Shown: positions 8,769-19,471 of the stretch, one piece after another
Layout of the letters: every line of letters starts with the position of its first letter
Position numbering within the stretch: the first letter of the stretch is position 1
DNA from: Biscogniauxia marginata
Taxonomy: Eukaryota > Ascomycota > Sordariomycetes > Xylariales > Xylariaceae
DNA length: 27,936 bases
NCBI GenBank assembly: GCA_022695795.1
Contig: MU404256.1
Coordinates: forward strand, 1-27,936
Direction of reading: 5' to 3'
The notes under the pieces: model-generated
Database searches by the model: none
What the model saw: the letters and a program-made list of their open reading frames with translations, nothing else
Told to the model about the DNA's origin: nothing
Translations under genes and position numbers: made by a program

Positions 8769-11037
8769 ATGACGCTCCCCTACCGGGACATCAACGTCCA
8801 TGTCGCCGCCGACTCGTACACTTTCACTTCGCCCTCTTCTCCCAATGCGCCCTCTCTTATCGTCGATCGCCCAACCGGCGACGTCAGGCTGAGCGAGACG
8901 TCCTCCTTCCCGAACAAGCGCATTTCACGTGTCTCCAGCATCGCCGGCATCTTGGGCATGATTAGGTTGAGATTAGGTGAGCTTCTACTACCAGAGAAGA
9001 GCTGTCAACGTCGGGCGGAACTAACTCGGCCCAGACAAATATGTCATCATCATCACGAAAGCCCAACCGGTCGGCCGTCTTAAGGGGCATATGGTCTACA
9101 AGGTCATATCCACCGACTTCCTCCCGATGCGCGAGCGCCAGATCCACGACCCCGACGAGGACCAGTTCTTGTCTCTGCTCAAGACACATATCATGAATGG
9201 ACCTATGTACTTCTCGTACTCCCTAGATCTCACCAACAGCTTCCAACGGCAGGCCTCCATCGACAACTCCAACCCGCTCTGGATGCGGGCCGACGACCGC
9301 TTCTTCTGGAACAGGTTCGTCCAGACTGACCTGATCGATTTCCGTAGGACGGGTAACCGCTCACAACAAGGGCCACAACCGGGTGCCGACCCCTATATTC
9401 TGCCCATCATCTGGGGTACACTAGAGATTCGGCCAACTACGTTCAAGAACACACCTCTTACCATCGTCCTGATCACTCGGAAGTCGAGGTATCGAGCGGG
9501 TACTAGATACTTCACTAGGGGTATTGACGAAGATGGCCATGCCTCGAATTACAACGAGACGGAGCAGATTGTTGTTCTCAATGATACAGGTAGCGGTCTT
9601 GGTGGTTTCGCCGGAAGTGGTGATATGCAGAGCGGCAAGCTTGGAGGCTCGCAGGGTCGCGAGATGCAGATCATGTCCTATGTCCAGACACGAGGCAGCG
9701 TGCCAGTATACTGGGCCGAGATCAACTCCCTCAAATATACCCCTAAACTCCAGGTTCGCGGCATCGAGACGGCCTTCCCCGCTGCCAAGAAGCACTTTGA
9801 TGAGCAGATCCGTATTTACGGGGACAACTACCTCGTCAACCTGGTAAACCAGAAGGGTCGCGAGAAGAGGATGAAGGACGCATATGAGCAGATGGTGCAG
9901 ATGCTCGTGTCCTCGCCGTCTGAGAAGGTCAAGTCAGACCTCATCAGTGATGAGAAGTTCCATGTCATCGAGCCTAGTTCCTCCAAGCAGGAATACGACC
10001 GCCTGCACTATGTCTACTTCGATTTCCATCACGAGACAAAGGGCCTCCAGATGCACCGTGCGATGATGCTTGTGGAGCAGCTCCACGACGCCTTGATAGC
10101 ACAACAGTACTTCAGAGGCGTGGACATGCCCGCCAACGGTGGTCTTGAGACTAGAAACTTCCAAACCAGCGTCGTCCGGACAAACTGCATGGACTCGCTT
10201 GACCGTACAAATGTGGTTCAGAGTATGTTGGCGCGATGGACACTAGATCGCATGTTCGTCGACCTGGGTCTCCTCCAGCGAGGCGAGACCTTTGCCACGG
10301 CAGACCCGGCATTCGAGTTCCTCTTCCGCAACCTATGGGCCGACAACGCCGACACCGTATCTAAGGCATACTCCGGAACCGGGGCCATGAAGACGGATCT
10401 CACGCGGTTGGGCAAGCGCACGAAAGCCGGGACGTTCCAGGACGGCAAAGTTGCCGTCATGCGATACTACCTCAACAACTTTAGAGACGGTCCGAGACAG
10501 GACGCGTACGATCTCTTCCTGGGCGCCTACGAGCCCTCCGCGGCAAACGTCGGCGGGTCGTTGATATTCGCCGACCGCCGTCCTATTCTCATACAAAGCG
10601 TTCCCTATGTTCTTGCATTCAGCGTATTCCTCATATTCCTAGGCATGTTCTCGAGGCGCGCCCCGGGCTCGAGCGTGTTGCCCATGCGCATTTTCCTTCT
10701 GTTCTGGCTGGTGGTCGGTGGGTGGTGTTTGAATTTTATGCTGAGCAATGGGATGTTATACGTGAGCCTTCCCCCCTTTTCTCTTCTTTTCACATCACTT
10801 GAGATCTACAGCGCTTGAAAGAAAATTTGGTTGATGATAACTAACGAGCTGTTCATACAAACTTAGGTCAACTGGCCGAAGCTCAACCCGCGCCCCTGGG
10901 CCACAGAAGGTTACCAGGACGCCATCGGCAACGTGCGGAAGGATAAGCTCCTCGGCCCGTTCGTTGCGAGACACGAGCGCGGCTTAAGCACGGCACGGTA
11001 TCTGAACGCAGAGGAAGGCAAGAAGAGGATCGAGTAA
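8769..11037 (+). CDS. SAC1: Sac1-type phosphoinositide phosphatase, 3 exons
   Basis: Sac1 removes phosphate from PI4P (and PI3P) at the ER and Golgi, controlling lipid exchange and secretion. Exons: 8769-8976, 9035-10761 and 10867-11037, giving 701 aa. Intron 1 (58 nt) has a GTGAGC donor and an ACTAAC branch. Intron 2 (105 nt) has a GTGAGC donor, a CTAAC branch and a TTAG acceptor. The SAC domain fills most of the first 520 residues. The catalytic CX5R loop reads NCMDSLDRTN, with nucleophile Cys454 and Arg460. Two C-terminal membrane helices at about 586-608 and 621-645 anchor it in the ER/Golgi. The short tail in exon 3 includes NWPKLNPRPW and ends in KKRIE, giving a lysine-rich cytosolic tail. 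The ATG at 8769 opens with the conserved FRDINVHV-like block; an upstream ATG at 8731 is out of frame. It is divergent from Rab5. Confidence 0.95.
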
Positions 11038-11832
11038 AAGGGACGGATAGGACCGGACCGGGCCTAAATCTGCATTTTATATCTGTATTTGTACCTTGTA
11101 CTAACTTCGTTCGTTTCTCGTTCTTCCCTTTTTTGAATTAGTATTTATTTATTTTTTACTTTTTCAAAATTTGCCTTCTCCTATGTTTTAACTGCCTAGG
11201 TCCCAACGTAGCCTGCTATCTACCTCTTTGTCTGTCTTCTCTTTCCTTTTTCTTCTGTCTACCTTGTTTCTAAAGACTGTGGTTTTTACCCTTTCAAGGT
11301 ATCATACAGCTCCCTCCTGTGTACAGTATCAGAGGTATAGACTCGAATATACAGAGCAGATTAGGTTGTTGGGCTTAGGTAGAGTGGAGTCATAAACTAG
11401 ACATATATACCATATGACCAGAATAGTTACTGAGATAGATAGCTAGGTGACCAGATAAAATATTGAAAGCTATTTCCCAATTTGCCTTCTCTATACATCT
11501 AAAGAACGCAGTACCTCCTATAAAAAAAACCCCCACGGCTTTACGTAAACCTTTCTTTGACTTCGATATGTTGGTCTTTCATCCTATGCCCTAAGTCAAG
11601 GATAACTCGTTGGGCAGACATAGGCCACGTAACGCGAGCGAGTAAGATTATTACATCTGTACGGGTAGCACCAAGCAAAGAGGGGGATGATTGGTACGAG
11701 ATACAATTTCTCAGATGATGATTAGATTGAAACCAATTAATAGGATACGAAATGTAACCTATACTACCTACATATTGAGAAGAAAAAAAAGGAGGGGGAC
11801 GGGGAGGAAAGGGAAAAGAAAAAGAATAGAAT
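11038..11832. other. 3' flank of Sac1 and spacer before the tRNA
   Basis: No protein gene is visible. The first part is T-rich, as expected for the Sac1 3' untranslated region. The rest is AT-rich spacer with a CCTAGG at 11195-11200. A TTTTT run on the minus strand (11823-11819) lies just downstream of the tRNA and can serve as its Pol III terminator. Confidence 0.6.
11819..11823 (-). terminator. Pol III oligo-T terminator of tRNA-Asp
   Basis: TTTTT on the minus strand starts ten bases after the tRNA 3' end, with further T-rich sequence beyond. This is the standard RNA polymerase III stop signal. Confidence 0.7.
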
Positions 11833-11904
11833 CTCTCGATCGGGGAATCGAACCCCGGCCACCTGCGTGACAAGCAGGTATCCTGACCACTAGACCAATC
11901 GAGA
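11833..11904 (-). tRNA. tRNA-Asp (anticodon GTC)
   Basis: The minus strand folds as a complete cloverleaf of 72 nt without CCA. The acceptor stem TCTCGAT pairs perfectly with ATCGAGA, with discriminator G. The anticodon stem CCTGC/GCAGG encloses the loop TTGTCAC, so the anticodon is GTC (11871-11869), decoding Asp. The T arm is CGGGG-TTCGATT-CCCCG, which also contains the internal Pol III B box (11844-11854). There is no intron. An oligo-T run follows about 10 nt downstream. Confidence 0.95.
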
Positions 11905-12328
11905 TGATAGCTCGTCTGGTTGGATGAGTGATCCTTAGCTCATCCCGTGACGTCATTGCAATATGCTACACCAGTCTATATTGTAACAACACTCACTACC
12001 TAGTGGTTGTCCCGCGCTAGCAGAACCAGTATACGTGCTATCTGCATGCACTAGAGAAATGGACAGAACGGAAGGAACGCAGTTTTGGGATTGCGCGGCT
12101 GGAACAACCTAGGTATTATACATGTTCTTCGTAGGATACCTAAGCAGGTGAAACACGGCGACCAAGGTCAGTTTAAAGTATACGCATAGTCAGTCGTCCG
12201 GGTTCACGATCTCGTGGATCGTACGCCTGCGATACGCTCTAAAACATCTTAGTCTAAATGCTTAGGTATGTCATGTTAATTTCCAGCCAGTAAATTATAT
12301 ATAAAAAACTCTTATTGATTCCGTCCAA

Positions 12329-12370
<42 letters not shown>

Positions 12371-13308
12371 CGGTATCAAGATACATATAAAAGTAAAAAA
12401 AATTTCTTAAGCAATGTAAACTGTACACAACTCTGAACTCAGTCAAGTCAGCAATAATCATACAAAACGCAAGGAAATTCTTTTGTAGCCGGAGTTAGGC
12501 ATGTAGGTAGGTAGGTAACGATCATCCCAAACAAGCAAGGAAAGAAAAAGAAGAAGAAAATCGCAATACCAGTAGTAACAACAAAAACACCGAAAGGGTA
12601 GGCCGTGTATGTGCATATATGTAAAATTCCGAAGAGAGACAATCCATTACAACCCTATTCTATAACATACCGACCAGGACCAAGTTAGAATTCTACCAAC
12701 AAACTAAGGGGGGGAGGGAAAGGGGACAGAAAAGCTATCATTGCTCCCTCCCAATACATGACGACCATTGCTCCGACGGCGCCACGCCAATTCTTTAAGC
12801 CCACAGGAAGGTTACCAACATGAAATTGGAAAAGGAAGGAGGATTAACAAGCAACGGATATGCGTTTACTAGCTAAATGCACAAGTCAAAAAAATTAAAA
12901 AATTAAAAAAAGGAAAAGAAAACCCTAGGTCAACGTTGCAAGAAGCGCATCTTATTAATCCAATAGTGGAGAGACGAATCAAAGAAAAAGAAGGAAAATT
13001 TTACAAAGTAAAGAAGAAAAAAAAATTAATAAAATTCGGGTATCATATAAGAAAAGTTGAAAAGGGAAAAAAGGGGGGGCGAGTCAGAGGAGTACAAATC
13101 CCATCTCATTCCAAGAACAAAACAACACCAAGTCGCGTCATCCCAATCCAAAACACTCCTCCCGGCGACGGAATCTAGAAAGAAGAGGAAGGGGGAAAAC
13201 GAGATTATGAGGCATTTCCCCGTCGAGTACATCTATCTTTTCGGATCTCCCCTCCTTCCCCCCCTAAAGGGCTCTTATAAAGCAGGCAAGCCGGCCAAAC
13301 CGGCTCTA
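11905..13308. other. Spacer between tRNA-Asp and the 1267-aa gene
   Basis: No convincing coding gene is present. The spacer contains a compound CT/AT microsatellite (12332-12370), two CCTAGG palindromes (12108-12113 and 12924-12929) and A-rich runs (about 12880-13070) that probably belong to the 3' flank of the minus-strand gene ending at 13309. The plus ORF at 13057-13809 is largely the reverse strand of that gene. Confidence 0.6.
12332..12370. repeat. Compound (TC)n(TA)n microsatellite
   Basis: About ten TC units are followed directly by about nine TA units, a typical fungal intergenic simple repeat. Confidence 0.9.
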
Positions 13309-16300
13309 CTAGAGCCAGAGCAGCCACCGCACCGTCCTCACGACGCCCTTCCCGATGCCCAGGAAGACCCGCGCGATCATGACGATGAACCAGACGTACC
13401 ACATGAACCCGACGAGGACCCACTCGACGGCGAGCCAGCCGGCCCTGCGCACCCAGCGGAACCGCCGCCGCCGCCGCCTCAGCATCTTGTCCATGGTGTC
13501 GACGACGCTCTTCACCTTGAGCCGCTGCGAGTCGACGATGTCGCGGCTGACCTCGTCCGCCTCGTCCGCCGCGCGGCGCGTCATGTCCATCAGGTCCGTG
13601 GCGACGCGGCTGTGGTGGCTGTCTATCTGGCGCATGAGCGCCGGCGCGGTTTCCGACGAGAACTTGCCTGCCGCCTCTTCGAACGTTTGGACCGAGCGCT
13701 CGATGCTGTCGGACAGTATGCGCGCTGTGGTCGGGTATATCTCGGTTTGCGGAACACTAAGCCCGGCTTGCTCGTCTGGAGCGAAGCGGCTAATGTCCGT
13801 CCACGGTAGGCCCGTGGTCTTATTATCCAGTGCAAAGAGGGGGTGAGGCTCGTTTGCGCGCCGTGAAATCTCCATGGCTTTGATTCCCGAGCAAAGGATC
13901 AAAGTGCGGAGGCGCGCGATTTCTCGTTTAGATACGTGACCACGCTGGGGTGATGGATTACGGTCTGAAATCGACCAGTGTCTATTGCCGGACTGTTCTG
14001 TGATAGAGTGGCCATATGGGCGCTGCTCTAGCGCTCGAGAAGGCGGCATAGACAAGATATTGTCAAGTTCTTTGGACGCCTGTCGGGGCCTATAGTTCCT
14101 TGAATCATGGGGACGTGAATCGGCATCTGATGTATCAGAATCATGGGGTGGTCGTGATTGATCTTGTTCAGGCTCTGAATTTGAAAAGGATGCCCTGCGG
14201 ATGTCGATGCGTGGCGGCTTGAGTTGGTCAAAACGCGCCGATCTGCTTGGGGGTCGTGATATTGTATGAGTAATACTTTGGGGGTCTGCTTCTTGAGAAG
14301 CAGATTTGTCGACGGGGTGTGATGTAGGTTTGAATTGTGGCATGATATCCAAATATTGCTTAGCGTAGCGACTTTCGCGTGCGCGCCTAGAACTAGCTCG
14401 AGACGAGTTATTCGAATCATTTGAATTTCTCTGCCTCCCTCGGCTTCGCTCCATATCAGAATCATCGCTCGATGTGTTCGATGAGAGGCTCTCTGACTCA
14501 GAGTCTTTCCTCCATATAAAGTCAGTAACTTTGGAGACACCGCCGCGTATCATGCCATCTATCTTTGCGCCTCCTTTGAAAATGCTCCTTAGCCCAACCT
14601 GCTCGTCGCCTTTGTTTTTGATGCTTGATATGCTTCGGTGTGACTTGTGACTCTCGTCTGTACTCCTCGGCAAAATCTTGCGAATAGGACTCTTAGATCT
14701 GCGGCGCTCGGTGATTTGGAAATCATCTTCGGCGGCCGCAGGTATACTGGCTGGGTCTTTTTGGTCGACAGGGCTGTCTCGTCGTTCTTCTTTTTCGTGT
14801 ACCACAAGATCAACACGTTCCCGACTCCGGTCACGAAACATATGCTTGACCTTTGATAAAGGATTCCGGGACGGAGAGCCCGGCCGACTATCAGGCGGCG
14901 AGAGGTCCATACCAATGGTTGGCATATAATTGCTGCGTCGTCGGTATGCTTTTGCGTCTGGCGATACTGGCCGAGAGGAATCTAGATCAATCGATGCTCT
15001 GAATGTGTGAGCAGGAACCTCCAGACTAGCGCGCCCGGAACCAACTGGAGATATCTGCGCTAGCTTCCCACGATTCGTTTTATCATGGCTCTCGATGAAC
15101 TCTATCCGCGAGCTTCTGCGGCTATGTCCTCCCCCTGGAGTTTGGGAAGTCTGCCCGGGCGTAAATATGCCCCCAGGCAGTGGCTTAAACAATCCGGCAT
15201 CACCCTCAGGAACGATTTCCTTTTGCTCTTCACTGGTTTCCTTGGCTAAGATGTCATTCATCTGCTTTTCAAGTAGTTCTATACCATTCGCACTGATGGT
15301 GCCACTGCGACCCCTCCGCTTGCGATCAGTCTCACTATCCGAAGTGTCGGACAGCGAGCCCTTCCTAAACCGAAGAAAGTCATGATGATTATGAGCAGAA
15401 TTGCCATGTTTGTGATGTATTCCTTTCAGGTCTTGGAGTTTCTGCCGAGCACGATCTCTCGCGCTGGTGTGAGGCAGCTCAGCGTCCACTTTCGCCGATT
15501 TCGAGTCCTCAAAATCTACACTAGTTCGATTGTAGTCCACATCTTCTTTGGGGATTGGGATAGGAAGGGCAGGCTTAGTAGGTTCGTTTGTTTGATGAAG
15601 TGATGGCCTGTGGGGCGCTGGTTTCTGAAATATTTTTGAGAAATGACGGTCTTCAATAAGGTACTTATTATCATCCTGTTCAAGCCAATATATATCCGCA
15701 AGCATATCTGCCGGATTGAGACTCCAGTCAATCCTGGATCGCTTTGGCTTCCCTGCTATTGAAATTGATCGCGGCATACTAGAAGCGGAAAGTTGCGTAT
15801 CAAAATCCTCATGTGCTCCGGGAAAATATGGTAATGCGGGCGAATCAGTCACGGGAGGTGCAGTGGCCGCGGATGTCGCAGCTTCGTCGATCCAATCTGT
15901 GACTCTAGAGACATCTGCAAAGCCTTGCGCCTCCCCATCAATAATTTTCCGTTCACGAGCTCGAACTTTTCGGTTCCGAATATATTGTAGAGGGTTATAG
16001 GGACGGCCTAGTACTCGCGGCTGCGAAGCCCACAGAGCATTTTGGGGTGAACCGGCAGATGTAGGAGATGCCGGGGGGCTAGAAGTTGAGGGCCTAGAAC
16101 GGGGATCTTGCTTCAACGGCGGGACGAATTGTAGAAGTCTTCTGTATTGCGCCATAAGCTCGATGTGCTCCTTCGCCCTCTGTGCCCGATTAAGTGTCGA
16201 AGACGAAATGCGATATGTATGGCTACCCTCGTGCTCAAATGTGGGCTGTAAAGGACTATTCAGTCTCGGACTCATAACATTCCTCGGGGATAGTCCCAAA

Positions 16301-17112
16301 GCCATATCTGGGTTGGGAGAGAGGGTGCGTGAGCTCCGCCTTTGCTGCTGGAGGTGCTGCTTAAGACCCCCTCCAGATGGGCTGTCAGGAACCGGAGTAA
16401 GACGCGGAGGGACAGGGGTTGAAATGTTCCTTCTTGAGGCCAGTCGTCTCGATTCGCTCAAATTAAGAGCTAGGTTCACGATTTGGGTAGAGTCTACGTC
16501 AAGCGGTGCAGAAGTTGGTCTCAAGGACACAGGCTTGGATGCTGGTTTAGCCCCTTGACTATACCGTCTCTCGTCACGATGATGAAGACTGGGATGGGCT
16601 GAAAGCTGTTTGGTACCCGAGTCCGCCGTGCCTTGGGAATCGATACCAAGCCCAACATCGTCGGCGGCGGCTGGGCCCGACCGATCAAATACGTTCAAAG
16701 GGCTCTTTCCTCTACGGCTGCTTTCAGGCGCGAGAGATCGTCTTCGTCCCCCATCTCGACTTAGCGGGTTCAACTTTGAGCCCCCATCAGTTATAGCGTT
16801 GAGCAGAAAACCACCACTCTGGCGCGACTTATGCGACCGACGTCGTCTCTGCCCGTCATGATGAAGGTCCTTATTCCCATATTCTAGCGATGGCGGGTTC
16901 AAGCTCGGTTCGTCGGGGTCGTGGTGGGAGGTATGGACTAACGTAGCGCCCGTGGAGGAGTCGGGGATGAGATTCGCGACGGTGCTCGACTCTCCGGTCT
17001 CGTAGCTGCCATAGCTTTTGGAAGACCTGGACGTTGAGGTTCTGGGAATGTGGTGTTGGGCGATGCCGAGGCTCGAAGGTGTACTATGTTCATTGTCGAC
17101 CATGGCGCCCAT
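13309..17112 (-). CDS. Large serine-rich, mostly disordered protein with C-terminal coiled coil and membrane anchor; function unknown
   Basis: This is an uninterrupted 1267-aa ORF from a true ATG, with an alternative Met at residue 4. I do not recognise the family. Residues 1 to about 1050 are dominated by Ser, Pro, Arg and Asp, with many RRRS-like patches suggesting phosphorylation and disorder. Two islands look folded or conserved. One is around 465-500 (ADMLADIYWLEQDDNKYL). The other is at about 1055-1100 (REIARLRTLILCSGIKAMEI). Residues about 1134-1220 are heptad-like and probably form a coiled coil, followed by the run RRRRRRF and a hydrophobic stretch at 1224-1250 rich in Trp and Val that would span a membrane, then a short amphipathic tail ending LLWL. 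This predicts a C-terminally anchored protein with a long cytosolic region, positively charged next to the membrane. Its uninterrupted length argues for real coding. A tether or organiser role is only a guess. Confidence 0.85.
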   Translation of the reverse strand: MGAMVDNEHSTPSSLGIAQHHIPRTSTSRSSKSYGSYETGESSTVANLIPDSSTGATLVHTSHHDPDEPSLNPPSLEYGNKDLHHDGQRRRRSHKSRQSGGFLLNAITDGGSKLNPLSRDGGRRRSLAPESSRRGKSPLNVFDRSGPAAADDVGLGIDSQGTADSGTKQLSAHPSLHHRDERRYSQGAKPASKPVSLRPTSAPLDVDSTQIVNLALNLSESRRLASRRNISTPVPPRLTPVPDSPSGGGLKQHLQQQRRSSRTLSPNPDMALGLSPRNVMSPRLNSPLQPTFEHEGSHTYRISSSTLNRAQRAKEHIELMAQYRRLLQFVPPLKQDPRSRPSTSSPPASPTSAGSPQNALWASQPRVLGRPYNPLQYIRNRKVRARERKIIDGEAQGFADVSRVTDWIDEAATSAATAPPVTDSPALPYFPGAHEDFDTQLSASSMPRSISIAGKPKRSRIDWSLNPADMLADIYWLEQDDNKYLIEDRHFSKIFQKPAPHRPSLHQTNEPTKPALPIPIPKEDVDYNRTSVDFEDSKSAKVDAELPHTSARDRARQKLQDLKGIHHKHGNSAHNHHDFLRFRKGSLSDTSDSETDRKRRGRSGTISANGIELLEKQMNDILAKETSEEQKEIVPEGDAGLFKPLPGGIFTPGQTSQTPGGGHSRRSSRIEFIESHDKTNRGKLAQISPVGSGRASLEVPAHTFRASIDLDSSRPVSPDAKAYRRRSNYMPTIGMDLSPPDSRPGSPSRNPLSKVKHMFRDRSRERVDLVVHEKEERRDSPVDQKDPASIPAAAEDDFQITERRRSKSPIRKILPRSTDESHKSHRSISSIKNKGDEQVGLRSIFKGGAKIDGMIRGGVSKVTDFIWRKDSESESLSSNTSSDDSDMERSRGRQRNSNDSNNSSRASSRRARESRYAKQYLDIMPQFKPTSHPVDKSASQEADPQSITHTISRPPSRSARFDQLKPPRIDIRRASFSNSEPEQDQSRPPHDSDTSDADSRPHDSRNYRPRQASKELDNILSMPPSRALEQRPYGHSITEQSGNRHWSISDRNPSPQRGHVSKREIARLRTLILCSGIKAMEISRRANEPHPLFALDNKTTGLPWTDISRFAPDEQAGLSVPQTEIYPTTARILSDSIERSVQTFEEAAGKFSSETAPALMRQIDSHHSRVATDLMDMTRRAADEADEVSRDIVDSQRLKVKSVVDTMDKMLRRRRRRFRWVRRAGWLAVEWVLVGFMWYVWFIVMIARVFLGIGKGVVRTVRWLLWL

Positions 17113-19471
17113 AGCTTTTGCTATGTCGAGCGGCTTCCTCTCAGAGCAATACTGCCGTCGGGAGAGGGATTTATCTTCGCTGACAGGTGGTGTCGGGGAA
17201 TAGTAGGCTAGACATGGTGGATCGCTCTCAAGGATAGGAGGAAATATAGCATTTGATGATCTCCGGGGACAAGGGATTCACGAATAAAGGCCAGCCACGC
17301 CAATACCAACGCCAACGCCGAGGCCGAGGCTGAGGCTGGACAGGTTTAGGTATGATGTTAGGTTATCAGAACTAGATAAATAGAAAACACTAACTCCCGT
17401 ATCATAGTGCCCGTGAAGACAAATCGCTACGATACCGTCGGGAGTCGGCGCTGGTTGACTTCGGAGGTTTAGGAATGTTCAGGTGGTCGCGCTTAATTTG
17501 GGTCCAACTTTGGCGTGCCAAGCGACTGGGATAGGGAGCCCCTAGGTACGTACCTTCTACTGTGTGGATATCCGGTACCTAGTACCTCGTACTGTATGGC
17601 GTATGCACATCGGGCCATCCTTGGTTTATGCATGTGAATTCGAGACTTTTATCAGCAACGCTTGGCAGGTTGGGGGGTTGTACAATCCACCGTTATCTCT
17701 TGCTTAAGCATATATCGAGGCAGCATCTCTTTAAATCGCACTTAACAACTCGTTGCTATAATAAAATGAATTAAACCGTACCTACCTAGTTTGCAATAAG
17801 TATTATGTCCCTATCGACCAAACTCCCACGTTAGTTTTGCACAGCATCAAGCATCAAATAACCCACAAGTATAATAGCAAATAAGGGGGGTACGCGTATA
17901 GCTTTAATGCATGTACCGCACGTTAGGTAGGTCTACTACTGCGAAACCACGCTCTGCCTATATTATCCTTGCTTGACGACTTACACAAGGTTGTCAGAAG
18001 AACTACCAAGCAAAATAACACCCCTCTTTTAGTCTTCAATGTTCAGATGAGTTCCTTAGAAGAACGGACGACGAAGGCTTGCTAAAGACGATTTGCTCAT
18101 GTTTTGGTTTTCATAGTTAATGTGGCTTATAACTCGGCTCACGTTAGGTAAGTGTTGGCTGAGTTGGTCCTCAGTATGGAGGCTTGGCGTTCCGGCCATG
18201 GTAGTCGTGTTGCTCTGCGACGTGCTTATCGACAGTCTCACCAAATTCGGGGCTGGCCTTTCTGACGCTGGAGTAGCAATACTGGAAGGTCCACGTTGTG
18301 GTGGGCAGTATTGAGATCGTAGGTCTGTACCTTTCTCGGTCAATGCATTGCATTCGCATTCGAGTAAAAACAAGACGTCTAGTTTAGACTTGCCAATTAT
18401 GTAATCAGGTTACCCAGTTGAGTCTCTTCAAGATGACAAGTCTGATTCTAAATCAAGAACAGACGGAGTGTTATACATAGTCCCACCTGCATGCACCTCT
18501 GTCTTACAACCAGATCCACCTCCGTCAATAATCGAGAAGCCGTAATAATAAATTTATGAGCGCAACGCACCGCTCTCTCTTAATTAATCAATAATAAGTG
18601 TGTGTTAGCAATAGTCAAAGCCCTCGGTGCTCTTAGCGCAAGGGTGCTTCCTAGCCGTAGCATCATGTCATGGGTCCGAAAACGTTAATGCAGGGCTAGC
18701 GGACCTGGAGTGTGAGAACCTCCGGAACTTTGGGATATATAAGGGTCGTATACGCCCCGAAAAGACTAGAAGAGAGCTCTCCAGCAATTATTCCAACTCG
18801 AATAGAGTCCATATACACCCATCACTCTCTGTCTCTTGTGCCCCTACTGAGTCCCTTGACATATCAGGAAAGTAATGCTTCCTAGACATAGTCGGATCTC
18901 TGGGGAAAACATGAAGGAGTTTTATCGCTGTCGCACTGAGCGATGGTTCCAAGCGTCACAGCAATCATGCTCGAATCCCCTTGTGACTGTTGAGGCATAA
19001 TGTCGGGACTTATAGTCACGGGGGTAGGTCTAGGTATATCCATGATGCCCCTATTACCAACCCAGCGACAAACTAATATTATAACCTTCATTTCCATCGT
19101 AAATCATATCGCATTCGAGCTCTCGTTGACTGAGCCTACTTACGTCGAGGTCGCGATGTGTTTACAGGGATCAGTTTCTAGGAGTCGTCGAGTATACCTA
19201 GATGCACATGTCTTACCAGGATGGATGCCGCGTCTCGCGGCCGAATCTTCCTCGGACCCTCGACACTTGCATGCGGGGGCTCCAAGCTGTGGGGGTTGCT
19301 GAGGAGGCTCCACGACTAGGCCAAGATAGTTTAGGGTGTCCGGCGGATCACCTGTCCATGTAGTAGTGTTCTCTGACATGCCGTACCTCGAGTCGCGAAA
19401 CTCCTTTGTTGTTGAAAGCTCTCACACTACTTCACGGCAGGCGTCTCGGCGCTCCGCAGCCCCAGCAAAGT
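17113..19471. other. Long spacer upstream of the 1267-aa gene and the Zn2Cys6 gene
   Basis: These 2.36 kb contain the divergent 5' regions of the two flanking genes and no gene I can support. Weak ORFs with ATG starts lie at 18056-18199 (minus, 47 aa), 19000-19302 (plus, 100 aa) and 19140-19379 (minus, 79 aa); the last two overlap in opposite strands and none has a recognisable domain. A good TATA-like element is at 18736-18745. A CCTAGG palindrome is at 17541-17546. Confidence 0.55.
18736..18745 (+). promoter_or_regulatory. TATA-like element
   Basis: TATATAAGGG on the plus strand is a strong TATA-box match. It lies about 730 bp upstream of the Zn2Cys6 start codon, so it would drive that gene only with a long leader or a leader intron. 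It may instead belong to an unrecognised transcript. Confidence 0.35.

Noticed and set aside
13057..13846. Plus-strand ORFs of 250 and 163 aa
   Set aside because: They lie mostly antisense to the C-terminal part of the 1267-aa gene and have low-complexity composition.
19000..19379. Overlapping opposite-strand ORFs of 100 and 79 aa upstream of the Zn2Cys6 gene
   Set aside because: Both begin with ATG, but neither has a recognisable domain, and they cannot both be coding. I kept them only as a note in the spacer entry.
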